Shown piece by piece: positions 1 through 10,200 of a stretch of 39,566 nucleotides of DNA (positions are counted from its first letter, which is position 1; the number at the start of each line of letters is the position of its first letter). The notes beneath the pieces are model-generated. The model searched no databases. It was given only the letters and a program-made list of their open reading frames with translations, and was not told where the DNA came from. The stretch comes from Limimaricola cinnabarinus LL-001 (lineage in GTDB: Bacteria > Pseudomonadota > Alphaproteobacteria > Rhodobacterales > Rhodobacteraceae): the NCBI RefSeq assembly GCF_000466965.1, contig NZ_BATB01000034.1:1-39566 (forward strand), given 5' to 3'. The position numbers and the translations under genes are program-made.

Positions 1-2
1 AG

Positions 3-236
3 CTGGTGGCCGAGGGGCTGGTCGAGGGCGAGCGGCGCGGCAAGGAGCGCTACTATACCACCACCGAGCACGGGGCCGAGATCTGCCAGAAATACCGGCA
101 ATTGCGCGAAATCTGTCTGCTCGACACGCTTAATTCCATGGACTCCGACAGCGAGGAATTGCGCCGCTTGGCGACGGTTCTTCGTGGAATGTCAGGGCTC
201 TACGATCAAGCGGCGCGATCCGTTGCCTCGGTTTGA
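3..236 (+). CDS. Winged-helix transcriptional regulator, C-terminal part (MarR-like), truncated by window edge
   Basis: The reading frame is open from the first bases of the window and ends at TGA 234-236, so the N-terminus lies upstream. The visible 77 residues begin LVAEGLVEGERRGKERYY, followed by TTTEHGAEIC. This is the second half of a winged-helix domain: the end of the recognition helix, then a basic beta-wing, then a helical tail. The pattern fits MarR- or PadR-like regulators; I cannot choose between them without the missing part. The gene lies 109 bp upstream of the peptide-importer operon on the same strand and could regulate it, but nothing in the sequence proves this. Confidence 0.6.
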   Translation: MVAEGLVEGERRGKERYYTTTEHGAEICQKYRQLREICLLDTLNSMDSDSEELRRLATVLRGMSGLYDQAARSVASV

Positions 237-345
237 GGATGCTTCGATCGAAAAATGTCGGCAAATTATCAACAATACGTTTACAACGGGCGCGGGGTCC
301 GGCTAGCGTCACGTAACTGTTGCGAAAGGCCGGAGGGACTTCGAT

Positions 346-2181
346 TTGGGTGACACGACCGCTCCGATCCTGACCGTCGAGGATCTGTCGATCTCCTTCG
401 GCGACACCGAGGCCGTGCGCGGCCTGAGCTTCGAGGTGCCGCGCGGCGGCACGCTGGCCATCGTCGGCGAAAGCGGCTCGGGCAAATCGGTGACCTCGAT
501 GGCCGCGATGGGGCTCTTGAAGTTCACTGGCGGCCGCGTCACCTCGGGCCGGATCAGGCTGATCGGCAAGGACGGGGAGACCGAGATCACCGGCGCCTCC
601 GAAGCCGCGCTGCGGCGCATCCGCGGCAACCGCATTTCGATGATCTTCCAAGAGCCGATGACCTCGCTCGACCCGGTCTTCACGATCGGCAGCCAGATCG
701 GCGAGGCGCTGAAACTGCACCGGGGCCTGCGCGGCCGGGCGGCGCGAGACGAGGCGGCGCGCCTTCTGGAACTGGTGCGGCTGCCCAATGCGCGCGCCCA
801 GCTCGACCGCTACCCGCACCAGCTCTCGGGCGGCATGCGGCAGCGGGTGATGATCGCGATGGCGGTGTCCTGCCGTCCCGACCTGCTGATCGCCGATGAG
901 CCGACGACGGCGCTCGACGTGACGATTCAGGCCCAGATCCTGCAGATCATCCGCGACATGCAGACCGAATTCGGCACCTCGGTGATCTTCATCAGCCACG
1001 ACATGGGCGTGGTCTCCGAGATGGCCGACGAGATCGTGGTGATGCGTCATGGCGAGATGGTCGAGACCGGCCCCGCCGAGGAAGTGATCCTGCGGCCCAA
1101 GGCGGATTACACCCGCGCGCTGATGGCCGCGGTGCCGAAGATCGGTGCCATGCAGGGTCAGGAAAACCCGCGCAAGTTCGACCTGCCGGGGCGGGCCGCC
1201 GAAGAGGCGGGTGCGCATCCCGCGCCGACGCGCGCCGAGCCGCTGGTCCGGCTCGAGAAGGTGACGACGCGCTACGATCTCACCTCTGGCTTTCTTGGCC
1301 GGGTCAGCCACCGCGTCCACGCCGCCGAGGAGGTCAGCTTCGAAATCCATCCCGGCGAGACGCTGGCGCTGGTCGGCGAGAGCGGCTCGGGCAAATCGAC
1401 GGTCGGCAAGACGTTGCAGCAGCTGGTAAGCCCGGTCTCGGGGCGCATCCTCTATCGCGGCACCGACATCCTGTCGCTCGATCCGGCCGAGCGGCAGCGC
1501 TTCAAGCGCGAGATCCAGTACATCTTCCAAGACCCCTACGGCTCTCTGAACCCGCGCAAGACCGTGCGCCAGAGCCTGATCGAGCCGATGGCCACGCATG
1601 GGCTCATCACGAACGCCGACGCGCAGGTGGCCGAGCTGCTGACCTCGGTGGGGCTCAAGCCCGAACACGCAGGACGCTACCCGCACGAGTTCTCCGGCGG
1701 CCAGCGTCAGCGCATCGCCATCGCCCGCGCGCTCTCGGTCGATCCGGGGCTGATCATCGCCGACGAGGCGGTCTCGGCCCTCGATGTCAGCGTGCAGGCG
1801 CAGGTGATCAACCTGATGATGGACATCCAGGCCCGGCGCGGGCTGGCCTATCTCTTCATCAGCCACGACATGGCCGTGGTCGAGCGGGTCAGCCACCGCG
1901 TCGCGGTGATGTATCTGGGCGAGATCGTCGAGATGGGCACCCGCCGACAGGTCTTCGAGACGCCGCAACACCCCTATACGAAGCGCCTGCTGCGCGCCGT
2001 GCCGGTGATGGACCCGACCCGTCCGCCCGAGCGCGTCACGCTGACGGGCGACATCCCCAGCCCGGTCAGACCGGTCGGCGATCCGCGCCGCAGCCACGGC
2101 TTCGTCGAGGTCGCGCCGGGTCACCTGCTGGCCGACAATCACCGAGACTTCGAAAAATACAGGGAAGGTATCGCATCATGA
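346..2181 (+). CDS. Fused dipeptide/oligopeptide ABC transporter ATP-binding protein (DppD-DppF type)
   Basis: This 611-residue protein carries two complete ABC ATPase domains and would energise peptide import on the cytoplasmic face of the permease pair encoded downstream. Domain 1 has Walker A GESGSGKS at about residues 41-48, signature LSGGMRQR near 160 and Walker [13 protein letters not shown]. Domain 2 has Walker A at about 344-351, signature FSGGQRQR near 449 and [12 protein letters not shown], with Ala where Pro is usual after DE. Both domains end in the oligopeptide-type C-terminal extension (for example SPVRPVGDP). Most Dpp/Opp systems encode two separate ATPases of about 330 residues; the fused form resembles GsiA. 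The start is TTG 346, chosen because GGAGGG lies at 332-337 and the protein then begins with a normal domain edge. The stop overlaps the next start (ATGA at 2178). Confidence 0.93.
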   Translation: MGDTTAPILTVEDLSISFGDTEAVRGLSFEVPRGGTLAIVGESGSGKSVTSMAAMGLLKFTGGRVTSGRIRLIGKDGETEITGASEAALRRIRGNRISMIFQEPMTSLDPVFTIGSQIGEALKLHRGLRGRAARDEAARLLELVRLPNARAQLDRYPHQLSGGMRQRVMIAMAVSCRPDLLIADEPTTALDVTIQAQILQIIRDMQTEFGTSVIFISHDMGVVSEMADEIVVMRHGEMVETGPAEEVILRPKADYTRALMAAVPKIGAMQGQENPRKFDLPGRAAEEAGAHPAPTRAEPLVRLEKVTTRYDLTSGFLGRVSHRVHAAEEVSFEIHPGETLALVGESGSGKSTVGKTLQQLVSPVSGRILYRGTDILSLDPAERQRFKREIQYIFQDPYGSLNPRKTVRQSLIEPMATHGLITNADAQVAELLTSVGLKPEHAGRYPHEFSGGQRQRIAIARALSVDPGLIIADEAVSALDVSVQAQVINLMMDIQARRGLAYLFISHDMAVVERVSHRVAVMYLGEIVEMGTRRQVFETPQHPYTKRLLRAVPVMDPTRPPERVTLTGDIPSPVRPVGDPRRSHGFVEVAPGHLLADNHRDFEKYREGIAS

Positions 2182-3700
2182 CGGATCTGAAATCGCGCCT
2201 GCTGGTCGCCGCACTCGCGGCCACCACCGCGCTCACCGCCGCCCCCGCCATCGCCGAAGGCACGCTCACCGTGGCACAGCGGCAGGACCCGGCCAACTGG
2301 GACCCGGTCGACACCTTCCTCGTCGCATGGGGCGCGGTCGCCTCGAACATCTATGACGGCCTCGTGCGCCGCGACGAGAACCTCGATCTGCAGCCCGGCC
2401 TCGCCGAAAGCTGGGAGGTGCTCGACGAGGGCATGCGCATCCGTTTCCAGCTGCGCGAGGGCGTGCAGTTCCACAATGGCGAGCCGTTCGACGCCGAGGC
2501 GGTGAAGTACACCTTCGACCGGCTTCTGGGCGAGGTCGGCGGCGCCGGTCCGCAGCAGTCGAACTACACCACGATCGAGAGCGTCGAGATCGTCGACGAG
2601 ACCACCGTCGATTTCCACATGGCCCAGCCCGACCCGGTGATCCTGACCAAGCTGTCGGGCTACGGCGCGATGATCGTGCCGCCGCAATACATCGAGGATA
2701 ACGGCCAGGAGCATTTCGACATGAACCCGGTCGGCACCGGCCCGTTCAAGTTCGTCAGCTACGAGCAGGGCGCTCGGATCGAGCTTCAGGCCAACGAGGA
2801 CTATTTCGAGGGCGCGCCGGAACTCGACGGGCTGGTGTTCCGCTTCATCCGCGAGGATGCGACGCGTCTGGCCGAGCTGCAATCGGGTGGCGTGGATCTC
2901 GTCTCGGACGTGGCCTTCTCGGCGGTGCCGACCATCGAGCGTCGGACAATGCCGGGATCGTCGCGGTCTCCGGCCCCTCCATCTACTCTCTGGCGCTCAG
3001 GACCAAGGACGCCGTGACCGAGGATGTGCGGGTGCGCCGCGCGCTCAACATGGCGATCGACAAGCAGGCCCTGATCGACGCCTTCCTCGCCGGGCGCGGC
3101 AGCCCGATCGCCAGCCTGCAGGGCGAGCTGTCCTTCGGCTACGACCCCGAGCTCGAGGGCTACCCCTTCGATCCGCAGCAGGCGATGGCGCTGCTCGAGG
3201 AGGCCGGCGTCGCGCCCGGCACCGAGATGACCATCGACTACCGGGCCGGCAACTCGACCTTCAACGAGGTGGCGCAGGCGCTGACCGGCTTTTTCGCAGG
3301 GATCGGGCTCAATGTCGGGCTGAACCCGGTCGAGGACGGCGTCTTCCTCAACGAGATCGTGCCGCAGGGCCGGACCAACGAGATGTTCCAGTTCAGCTGG
3401 GGCGGCTGGACCTTCGATTTCGACAACACCGCCTATCTCTCCTACCACGAGGGCGAGAAGTGGAACCCCTATGGCACCTCCGAGGAGATGAACGCGCTTC
3501 TCGAAGAGCAGCGCCGCTCGCCCGATCAGGAGTTGCGCGAGGACATCCTGCAGCAGGTGGCCGAGCTGGCCCATGAAGAGGCCTACCATATCCCGCTCTA
3601 TAACGAAGAGACGGTCTATGCGGTGGCCAACCGGGTCGAAGGCTTCGTGCCCGCCCCCGACAAGCGGCTGCGCCTCACCGAGGTGAGCGTCGCAGAGTAA
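2178..3700 (+). CDS. ABC transporter substrate-binding protein, family 5 (DppA-like), one frameshift
   Basis: Periplasmic binding protein that captures peptides or similar ligands for the permeases encoded at 3764 and 4695. It starts at ATG 2178 inside the ATGA overlap. The N-terminus [18 protein letters not shown] followed by AAPAIAEG is a Sec signal peptide. The first frame runs to about 2940 (ending SAVPTIER) and the second from about 2945 (DNAGIVAVSGPSIYSLALRTKDA). The second contains the family-5 segment VRRALNMAIDKQALIDAF. One missing base near 2941 explains the break; restored length is 507 residues, normal for the family. Separate short proteins are unlikely because each half lacks part of the fold. 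Confidence 0.88.
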
Positions 3701-3763
3701 GACTATACAGCTGGCGCGGGGGGCCGCCCCTCCCGCGCCGGAACCTCGCTTCCGGAGGCCGCC

Positions 3764-4690
3764 TTGCCCATCCTCTCCTTCATCCTCAAACGCGTGATCC
3801 AGGCCGGCTTCGTGCTGATCGCGGTGACGCTGTTCGTCTCATTCGCGATCCGTCTCACCGGCGATCCGGCGGTGATGATGCTGCGCGAATCCGCGAACGT
3901 GACCCCGGAGGATCTCGCGCGGATCCGCGAGGGGCTCGGCTTGAACCGGCCCTTCCTCGTGCAATACGGCGATTTCATCGGCGGGCTGCTGACCGGCGAT
4001 CTGGGCAACAGCTTCTTCAGGGGCGCGATCGCGCCGCTGGTCTCCGGCGCGCTCGGCGCGACGCTTCTGCTGGCGCTGACGTCGCTGGCGGTGTCACTGC
4101 TGATCTCGGTGCCGCTGGGCATCTACGCGGCCACGCATCGCGGCTCCTTCGGGGATCAGCTGGTGCGGGTGCTGTCGCTGGCGGGGCTGTCCTTTCCGAA
4201 TTTCTGGCTCGGCATCATGCTGGTGCTGATCTTCTCGGTGACGCTGCGCTGGCTGCCGCCATCGGGCTTCACGGGGCCGCAATCGCTGATCATGCCCGCC
4301 GTGACCATCGGCGTGATCCTGACCTCGACCAATTTGCGCATCGTGCGCACCACCATGCTCGACGTGCTGTCGTCGCAGTTCATCATGGTGGCCCGCGCCA
4401 AGGGGCTGTCGCAGGCCAAGGTGATCTACAAGCACGCGCTGCGGAACAGCTCGATCGCGCTGGTCACCTATCTCGGCCTGCAGTTCGGCTCGCTCATGGG
4501 CGGTCTCGTGGTGGTCGAGCTGGTGTTCAACTGGCCCGGCATGGGCACGCTCGCAATCGAGGCGATCGCGCAGCGCGATTACCCGATCCTGCAGACGGTG
4601 ATCTCGATCCTCGCGGTGCTGATCGTCGCCGTGAACCTTCTGGTCGATCTTACCTATATGCTGCTCGACCCCCGCATCAGACTGGAGTGA
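3764..4690 (+). CDS. Peptide-type ABC transporter permease (DppB-like)
   Basis: A 308-residue inner-membrane permease. The N-terminus MPILSFILKRVIQAGFVLIA opens transmembrane segment 1, followed by the typical periplasmic loop with GLGLNRPFLVQYGDF. The BPD-transport EAA region is visible as ARAKGLSQAKVIYKHALRN. The C-terminus ends DLTYMLLDPRIRLE, which is characteristic of DppB/OppB proteins. The start is TTG 3764 with GGAGG at 3754-3758. It lies 63 bp after the binding-protein gene and 4 bp before the second permease, so the genes are one operon. The substrate class (peptides) is inferred from the family and from the peptidase at the end of the operon. Confidence 0.93.
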   Translation: MPILSFILKRVIQAGFVLIAVTLFVSFAIRLTGDPAVMMLRESANVTPEDLARIREGLGLNRPFLVQYGDFIGGLLTGDLGNSFFRGAIAPLVSGALGATLLLALTSLAVSLLISVPLGIYAATHRGSFGDQLVRVLSLAGLSFPNFWLGIMLVLIFSVTLRWLPPSGFTGPQSLIMPAVTIGVILTSTNLRIVRTTMLDVLSSQFIMVARAKGLSQAKVIYKHALRNSSIALVTYLGLQFGSLMGGLVVVELVFNWPGMGTLAIEAIAQRDYPILQTVISILAVLIVAVNLLVDLTYMLLDPRIRLE

Positions 4691-4694
4691 CGCC

Positions 4695-5519
4695 ATGACG
4701 GGCTTCAAGAATTTCGAGTTCGTCGCGGGCCTCGTGCTGATCGTGCTGATCGGCGGTGCCGTGGCGCTGTCGCCGCTGCTCTTTCCCGATGGCGGCCGGG
4801 CCATGGACCTGACCGCGCGGCTGACCGCGCCTTTCGCGGGCTGGGAACACCCTCTGGGCACCGACCCGCTCGGGCGCGACATCCTTGCCCGTGTCGTCGT
4901 CGGAGGCCGCGTGTCGTTCTTCGTCGGCATCGTCTCGGCGCTCGGCGCGGTGGTGATCGGCACGGTGGTGGGCCTTCTGGCGGGCTATTACCGTGGGCCG
5001 TGGGACATGTTCCTGATGCGCTTTGCCGACATCCAGCTGGCGCTCCCGTTCATCCTTCTGGCGATGACGGTGATCGCGATCATCGGGCCCGGTCTCGACC
5101 GGATCATCGTGCTGATGATCGTCGCGCAATGGGTGCAGTATGCGCGGCTGATCCGCGGCTCGGTGCTGTCATTGAGGCAGGCGGAATTCGTGCAGGCGGC
5201 GCAGAGCTACGGCTTGCCGGACCGCAAGATCCTGTTCGGCCACATTCTGCCCAACGCGATGGGTCCGCTTGTGATCCTCGCCACGCTGAACGTCGCCAAC
5301 AACATCCTGCTCGAAAGCAGCCTGACCTTCCTCGGCCTCGGGATCGACCCGCTGGTGCCGAGCTGGGGCGGCATGCTGGCGGATGGTCGCAACTACATCC
5401 AGACCGCGCCTTGGGTGACGATCTTTCCCGGCCTCGCGATCATGCTGACGGTGCTGGGTCTGAACCTGCTGGGCGACTGGCTGCGCGACCGGCTCGACCC
5501 GCTGGGCGCAACGAAATGA
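4695..5519 (+). CDS. Peptide-type ABC transporter permease (DppC-like)
   Basis: Second permease, 274 residues, partner of the DppB-like protein. The N-terminal segment FEFVAGLVLIVLIGGAVAL spans the membrane. The following HPLGTDPLGRDILARVVVGG is the hallmark of DppC/OppC proteins. The EAA-type cytoplasmic loop appears as QAAQSYGLPDRKILFGHILP. The end GLNLLGDWLRDRLDP is also typical. Its stop overlaps the next start (ATG 5516-5518 within AAATGA), which indicates translational coupling to the metallopeptidase gene. Confidence 0.93.
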   Translation: MTGFKNFEFVAGLVLIVLIGGAVALSPLLFPDGGRAMDLTARLTAPFAGWEHPLGTDPLGRDILARVVVGGRVSFFVGIVSALGAVVIGTVVGLLAGYYRGPWDMFLMRFADIQLALPFILLAMTVIAIIGPGLDRIIVLMIVAQWVQYARLIRGSVLSLRQAEFVQAAQSYGLPDRKILFGHILPNAMGPLVILATLNVANNILLESSLTFLGLGIDPLVPSWGGMLADGRNYIQTAPWVTIFPGLAIMLTVLGLNLLGDWLRDRLDPLGATK

Positions 5520-7219
5520 CGAAGCGCGACTTCATTCGCACGATTGACGCGTTGCCCGGGAAGACAACCGCCGCTTGGGTGTTCGAAGGCCCGAGCGCGC
5601 GGCGCGCGGCGCAGGCACGGGCCCGCGCCGAGGGGCGCGATCTGCGATTGCGCTCGGCCTACAAGATATTGCTGCACGAGGTGCTGGAGCAGGGGCTGCT
5701 CGACGACGCGCCCCGCGCCACGATCCACTACCCGGTGGTCGAGGGCTGTCCCGAGGACCGGTTCCGGCTCGAATGCTATCCGCTACACGCGCTGGCCTCG
5801 CATTGCGAGATCGCCTTCGCGCCGCGCCCGCACGAGGGCGGCGGGCTGCCGGCCTACGAAATCGAGACGCCGGAGGCGCGCCATGTCGTGCCGGTACCGG
5901 TGCGCTGGGTCGAGCTTGAGGATGGAAGCCGGGCGCTCGCCGCCTGCGGCTGGGTCGAGGACAGGCAGGGTGGGCGGCACCTGCCGACCGAGTACGAGGC
6001 GATCTACGAGGCGGTTTGCAAGCATCTGCGCGCGATGCCGCTCGATCCGCTTTCGCCGGACGAGCCCGACGGGCCGTTCTTCGACCGGCTCGAGGTGATC
6101 GTGGAGTTGCCCTACGAGGATCAGGTCCTGCCGGTCGGCTCGGAAGTGATCTCGCTCGCCGAAGCGATGCATGAGGAGATCTACTTCACCGCGCTGGAAA
6201 TCTTTCAGGAGCGGCTCGGCCTCGCGCCGGGACAACGCTCGGTCAAGGCCGGTCAGGTCGTGCCGCTGGTCCGGCGCGGCGACGCGCCCTGGTTGCAGAT
6301 CCGCACCGTGCAGGCCGAGCCGGCGCTTGACCGCGACCAGCCCGGACGTCCCGCGCTCGACACGGCGACGCAGTGGCTCTACCCGGCACAGATCTCGGCG
6401 CATCTCGCCGCAATCGATGGTGTGAGCTATGCCGCCCGGTCGCGTCAGGGGCGGCTGGTCGAGGGGCGGCACGTCGCCGGGCGCGGCGCGGCGCGGCTCG
6501 CCATTTCGGCCGGGCAGCACGCCAATGAAAGCTCGCCCATGGTCGGGGCGCTGCGCGCAGGCCGCGACCTCGCCGCCGAGGGTGATGTGAGCTTCACCCT
6601 GAACCCGCTTGAAAACCCCGATGGCTATGCGCTCTTCCGCAAGCTTTGCGCCGACAACCCGCGCCACATGCACCACGCCGCCCGCTACACCGCGAGCGGT
6701 GCCGATCTGAGCCACGGGGCGGGACGCTACGAGAGCGCGATCCGCGATCTCGCCCATGCGCGGCTGCCGGCCGAGGTGCATGTGAACCTGCATGGCTACC
6801 CGTCGCATGAATGGACCCGGCCGCTCACCGGCTACATCCCGCGCGGCTTTGGCCAATGGACCATCCCCAAGGGGTTCTTCCTGATCCTGCGCCACGATGC
6901 GTCACAGGAGTCGCTGGCCCGCGCGGTGTTGCAGGCCGGTCTTGAGGCGCTGGCCGCGTTCCCCGAACTCGCGGCGCAGAACCGCCGGATGCTCGACCTT
7001 TACCGCCGCTATGTCGGGGCGGAGAGCTTTGAGATACATGGAGGCTGCATCCCCTTTACCGTGAGTCGCGAGGCCGAGGCGCTCTATCCGGTGACGCTGA
7101 TCACCGAGGCCGCGGACGAGACCATCGGCGGCGAGGATTTCCGCATCGCGCAGGAAGGCCAGTACCGCGTGGTGCGTGCGGTGGCCGGGATGCTGCAGCG
7201 CCACGCCATGGTTGCCTGA
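5516..7219 (+). CDS. M14-family zinc carboxypeptidase-like protein
   Basis: A 567-residue protein coupled by an ATGA overlap to the permease gene. The C-terminal half has an M14 zinc-carboxypeptidase signature: QHANESS supplies His335 and Glu338 (HxxE); NPDGY follows; HVNLHGYPSHEW supplies the third zinc ligand (His422 or His426); and LITEAADET supplies a candidate catalytic Glu531. No signal peptide is visible, so it probably acts in the cytoplasm on what the importer brings in. The N-terminal 300 residues have no motif I recognise and may be a substrate-recognition or family-specific domain. The frame stays open upstream to 5000, but that part is a shadow of the permease, and ATG 5516 is the natural start. 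The exact substrate is unknown. Confidence 0.8.
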   Translation: MTKRDFIRTIDALPGKTTAAWVFEGPSARRAAQARARAEGRDLRLRSAYKILLHEVLEQGLLDDAPRATIHYPVVEGCPEDRFRLECYPLHALASHCEIAFAPRPHEGGGLPAYEIETPEARHVVPVPVRWVELEDGSRALAACGWVEDRQGGRHLPTEYEAIYEAVCKHLRAMPLDPLSPDEPDGPFFDRLEVIVELPYEDQVLPVGSEVISLAEAMHEEIYFTALEIFQERLGLAPGQRSVKAGQVVPLVRRGDAPWLQIRTVQAEPALDRDQPGRPALDTATQWLYPAQISAHLAAIDGVSYAARSRQGRLVEGRHVAGRGAARLAISAGQHANESSPMVGALRAGRDLAAEGDVSFTLNPLENPDGYALFRKLCADNPRHMHHAARYTASGADLSHGAGRYESAIRDLAHARLPAEVHVNLHGYPSHEWTRPLTGYIPRGFGQWTIPKGFFLILRHDASQESLARAVLQAGLEALAAFPELAAQNRRMLDLYRRYVGAESFEIHGGCIPFTVSREAEALYPVTLITEAADETIGGEDFRIAQEGQYRVVRAVAGMLQRHAMVA

Positions 7220-7281
7220 CCCTCGGCCTGTGGCGGACACCTGAGCGATTCACGGCGCCGGGGTCGCAGGGCCGGGCAGGG

Positions 7282-10200
7282 TCAAGGCACGATCTCCACG
7301 ACGAAGACGACCGAGCCATGATCCCCGGGCGAAAGCGCACCCGTGCAGGTCCAGTTCAGCGGACCGCTATAGCCGGCAGGGGCGGGGGTGGCGACGTTGC
7401 AGGTCACGCCCGTGGCCAGAGCGACCGGATTGGCGGGGGCGGCATCGAGGGCCGTGTAGGGCGGCGTGCGATCGAATATGGCGATGTCGGTCACGGGTTC
7501 GGTCCCGGCATTGATGACCTCTATACGGTAGGACAGGCGATCGCCGGGAAAGCCTTCATTCGCCGTGCCCTCGCTGGTGCCCATCGTCACGTTCTCGACC
7601 GTCTTGCGCAGGATCAGCCCCGAGGCGGTTTCGCTGCCGAGCCGATCGGTGTTGATGCTTTGGTGCAAGGTTGTGGTCCGTGCGAAGGCCGTATCAGCGG
7701 ACAGACGGAGCGCGAGGCTGCGCCCGGACCTATGTGCCCTGCGGAAACCCGCACGACGAGACAGACGACATCGCCCGCAACCACCGGCACCGCGCCGGAC
7801 AAGGGCGCATCAGGCGCGCCATTGCAGCCGGGATCATCGAACAACGCAATGGCGTAGCTGCCCGTCGGCGTTTCACTGAGTACGCTGGTATCGAATGATA
7901 CCGTGCCCTCCGACGTCGCGTGATACCGATGCCGCAGGCTGACCACCTGACCCGAGGAGATAGAAGCCACCTGGCTTTCGGTCAGGCGCGGAGCCGGCAA
8001 CACGCCGAGATCGAGATCGAGATAGTCGGTTCCCGCGGCGGGTTCGAAGGTGAAGGTTCCGTCATGCGGGGACGCGTCGACGAGACCCGGCAGGCCGGAA
8101 CTTCGTTCGGAGATCGGGATGTCGCCCGGCGCCGGAACGAGTTGGAGCGTGACGTTTCCGACATAGCTTGCCGGCAGGACATGGGACCAACTGCCGTCGG
8201 TGGCGACAACCTTCTCCGCCAAGAGTGAGCCGTCGGTGCCCAGAATACGCAGCCGGGCCGCCTGCGCGCTGGTTTCCGCGCCGCTTCGGATCGCGTCATG
8301 CGCCGTCGCCCCGCCAGAGCCGTCATCGACGAAGACTTGGCCCGCGAGGCGGCGTCCGCCGGTCATCCGCGCCATCGCATAGATGGCCTCGTCGTCATCG
8401 GCCACGCCGTCATTGCCGTCATCCACCAGCGGGCCGGTGTTCGGATCGCTGTCCGGGTCGGGCAGGGAGCTGTAGATGATCTCGGCGCGGTTCGTGGTTT
8501 CCCCCGTATCGAGCAGCCGCGCGTGATGGTCAGCGTCTCGGAGCTGCCCGCCAGTATCTCATCGACGAACCACAGCCCCGTCGCAGGATCATAGGTGTCC
8601 CCCGTCGCGGGTGCGTCATCCGACACGTATTCGAAGCCATCGGGCAGGCGGTCGATCACCTTGACCCCCGATGGCGACCCGCCGCCGCTGTTCTGCACGG
8701 TGATGATCCAGTCGATCAGATCTCCCGGCGCAGCCGAACTGCGTGGGGCGGTGGCCCTGCTCAGAGCCGCGTATTTGGTGATCGACAGATCCGCACCGGC
8801 CGCATCGAAGCCGAAATCCTGATCCGTGGTCACGCTGTTGGCGGTAACGGCGACGCCGAGGCGGGGATTGGAGGTGCCGATGGTGCGCCCGGTGCCAAGA
8901 TCGGGGTCGGCCTCGTCGAGCAGGATGCGGTAGGTCGCGTTGACCAGAAGATCGCCGAAGCCGAACGTGCCGTCCGCCGCGGTTTCGACGGTGCCAAGGA
9001 GCAGGTCATCGGATGGGTCTGCGGACGTTCGTGCATCATCGAACAGCGTGATCCCGATCCCGGCCCCGAAATTCGCCTCGCCTGCATCGCGGACATCCGA
9101 TGCGTTGTCGTCCTCATAAACATTGCCGGACACCGCGCCGAGAGGCACCGGAGCGGGGCCACGGCAGGACGCGCCATCGCTGACGCCACCTTCGTCGAAA
9201 GGCAGGGCCGCGATCTGGCGCGTCTGACCCGTGACGGTATCGATCAGGAAGAGGTTGTTGGTCGTGTTTGAATATCCATAGAGGCGTCCGTCCTCGTCGA
9301 ACCAGACCGAGGCGAAGGTTCCCGCATAGATGGCCGGTCCGAACAGCACGGGCGTGATCGTGCCCGGCAGCCCGCCATTGACGGGAGCACGAAACATCCG
9401 GCCCGTCGCCTGATCGACGCCATAGACGAGGCCATCGGCGGGGTTCCAGGCGAAATCCTCGGTAAAGATGTCGCGCGACAGGTCCAAGAGACCGAGATTC
9501 GATGGTGCCGCCGGAACGGACAGGTCGATGATCTGCCACGTCACCTCGTCAACGGCGTAGATCATCGTGCCGTCGGGCAGGATATCACCGGCGTTGGCCG
9601 CGTCTTCTGCGCCCCCGATATTTCCCAGATCGGTGAAGGTGCCGCCACCGTCGACCCGGTACAGCCGCCTGCTGTTCGTGCGGACGCCGTAGAGGTAGCT
9701 GTCGACGGCGTTGAACCCCCATGCCCCGTCGCGCCTGTTGCCGGCGGAGCCCAGCGTCGTCTGGCCGACGGCATAGCTGTTGCCCGAAGCGGTGATCTGC
9801 AGCCGCCTCAGGATCGTGTCGCTTTCGTCGAAACGAAAGATCGATGCATCGCAAAGAAAGGGCGGCGGGTCGTTCGAGATGGTCAGGACATAATCCTCGA
9901 CCTCGCCATCGAAGGCGGTCTGCGCGTCGAAGGTGTCGGTCGACCAGCGCAGTCGCGCATGTGTCGGAAGGCTGGTCGCACCGGCGGGAACCGACACTTC
10001 GAACGTGATGGAGCCGTTCACCGCCCCGTCCTTGTCCCCCGGAGCGCCGTCCTGCAGATCGCGGGCCACCCGCTCGTTCGTCTGCGCGAAGGTGCCGTCT
10101 CCATCGAAATCGATGAGCCCCTGCAGGTAGGCGGTCGCGGGTGCGGGTTCGACCACCTTGACCGTGATCTCGGCCAGCCCCCCGGCGTAGAGCTGGGGCA

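Noticed and set aside
130..2142. 670-residue open frame antisense to the ABC ATPase gene
   Set aside because: It runs opposite a gene with two complete ABC domains, is rich in Arg, His and Asp as GC-rich shadows are, and shows no domain.
5000..5515. N-terminal extension of the M14-type protein inside the permease gene
   Set aside because: The added residues are an out-of-frame reading of the DppC-like gene; the ATGA overlap at 5516 gives the normal coupled start.
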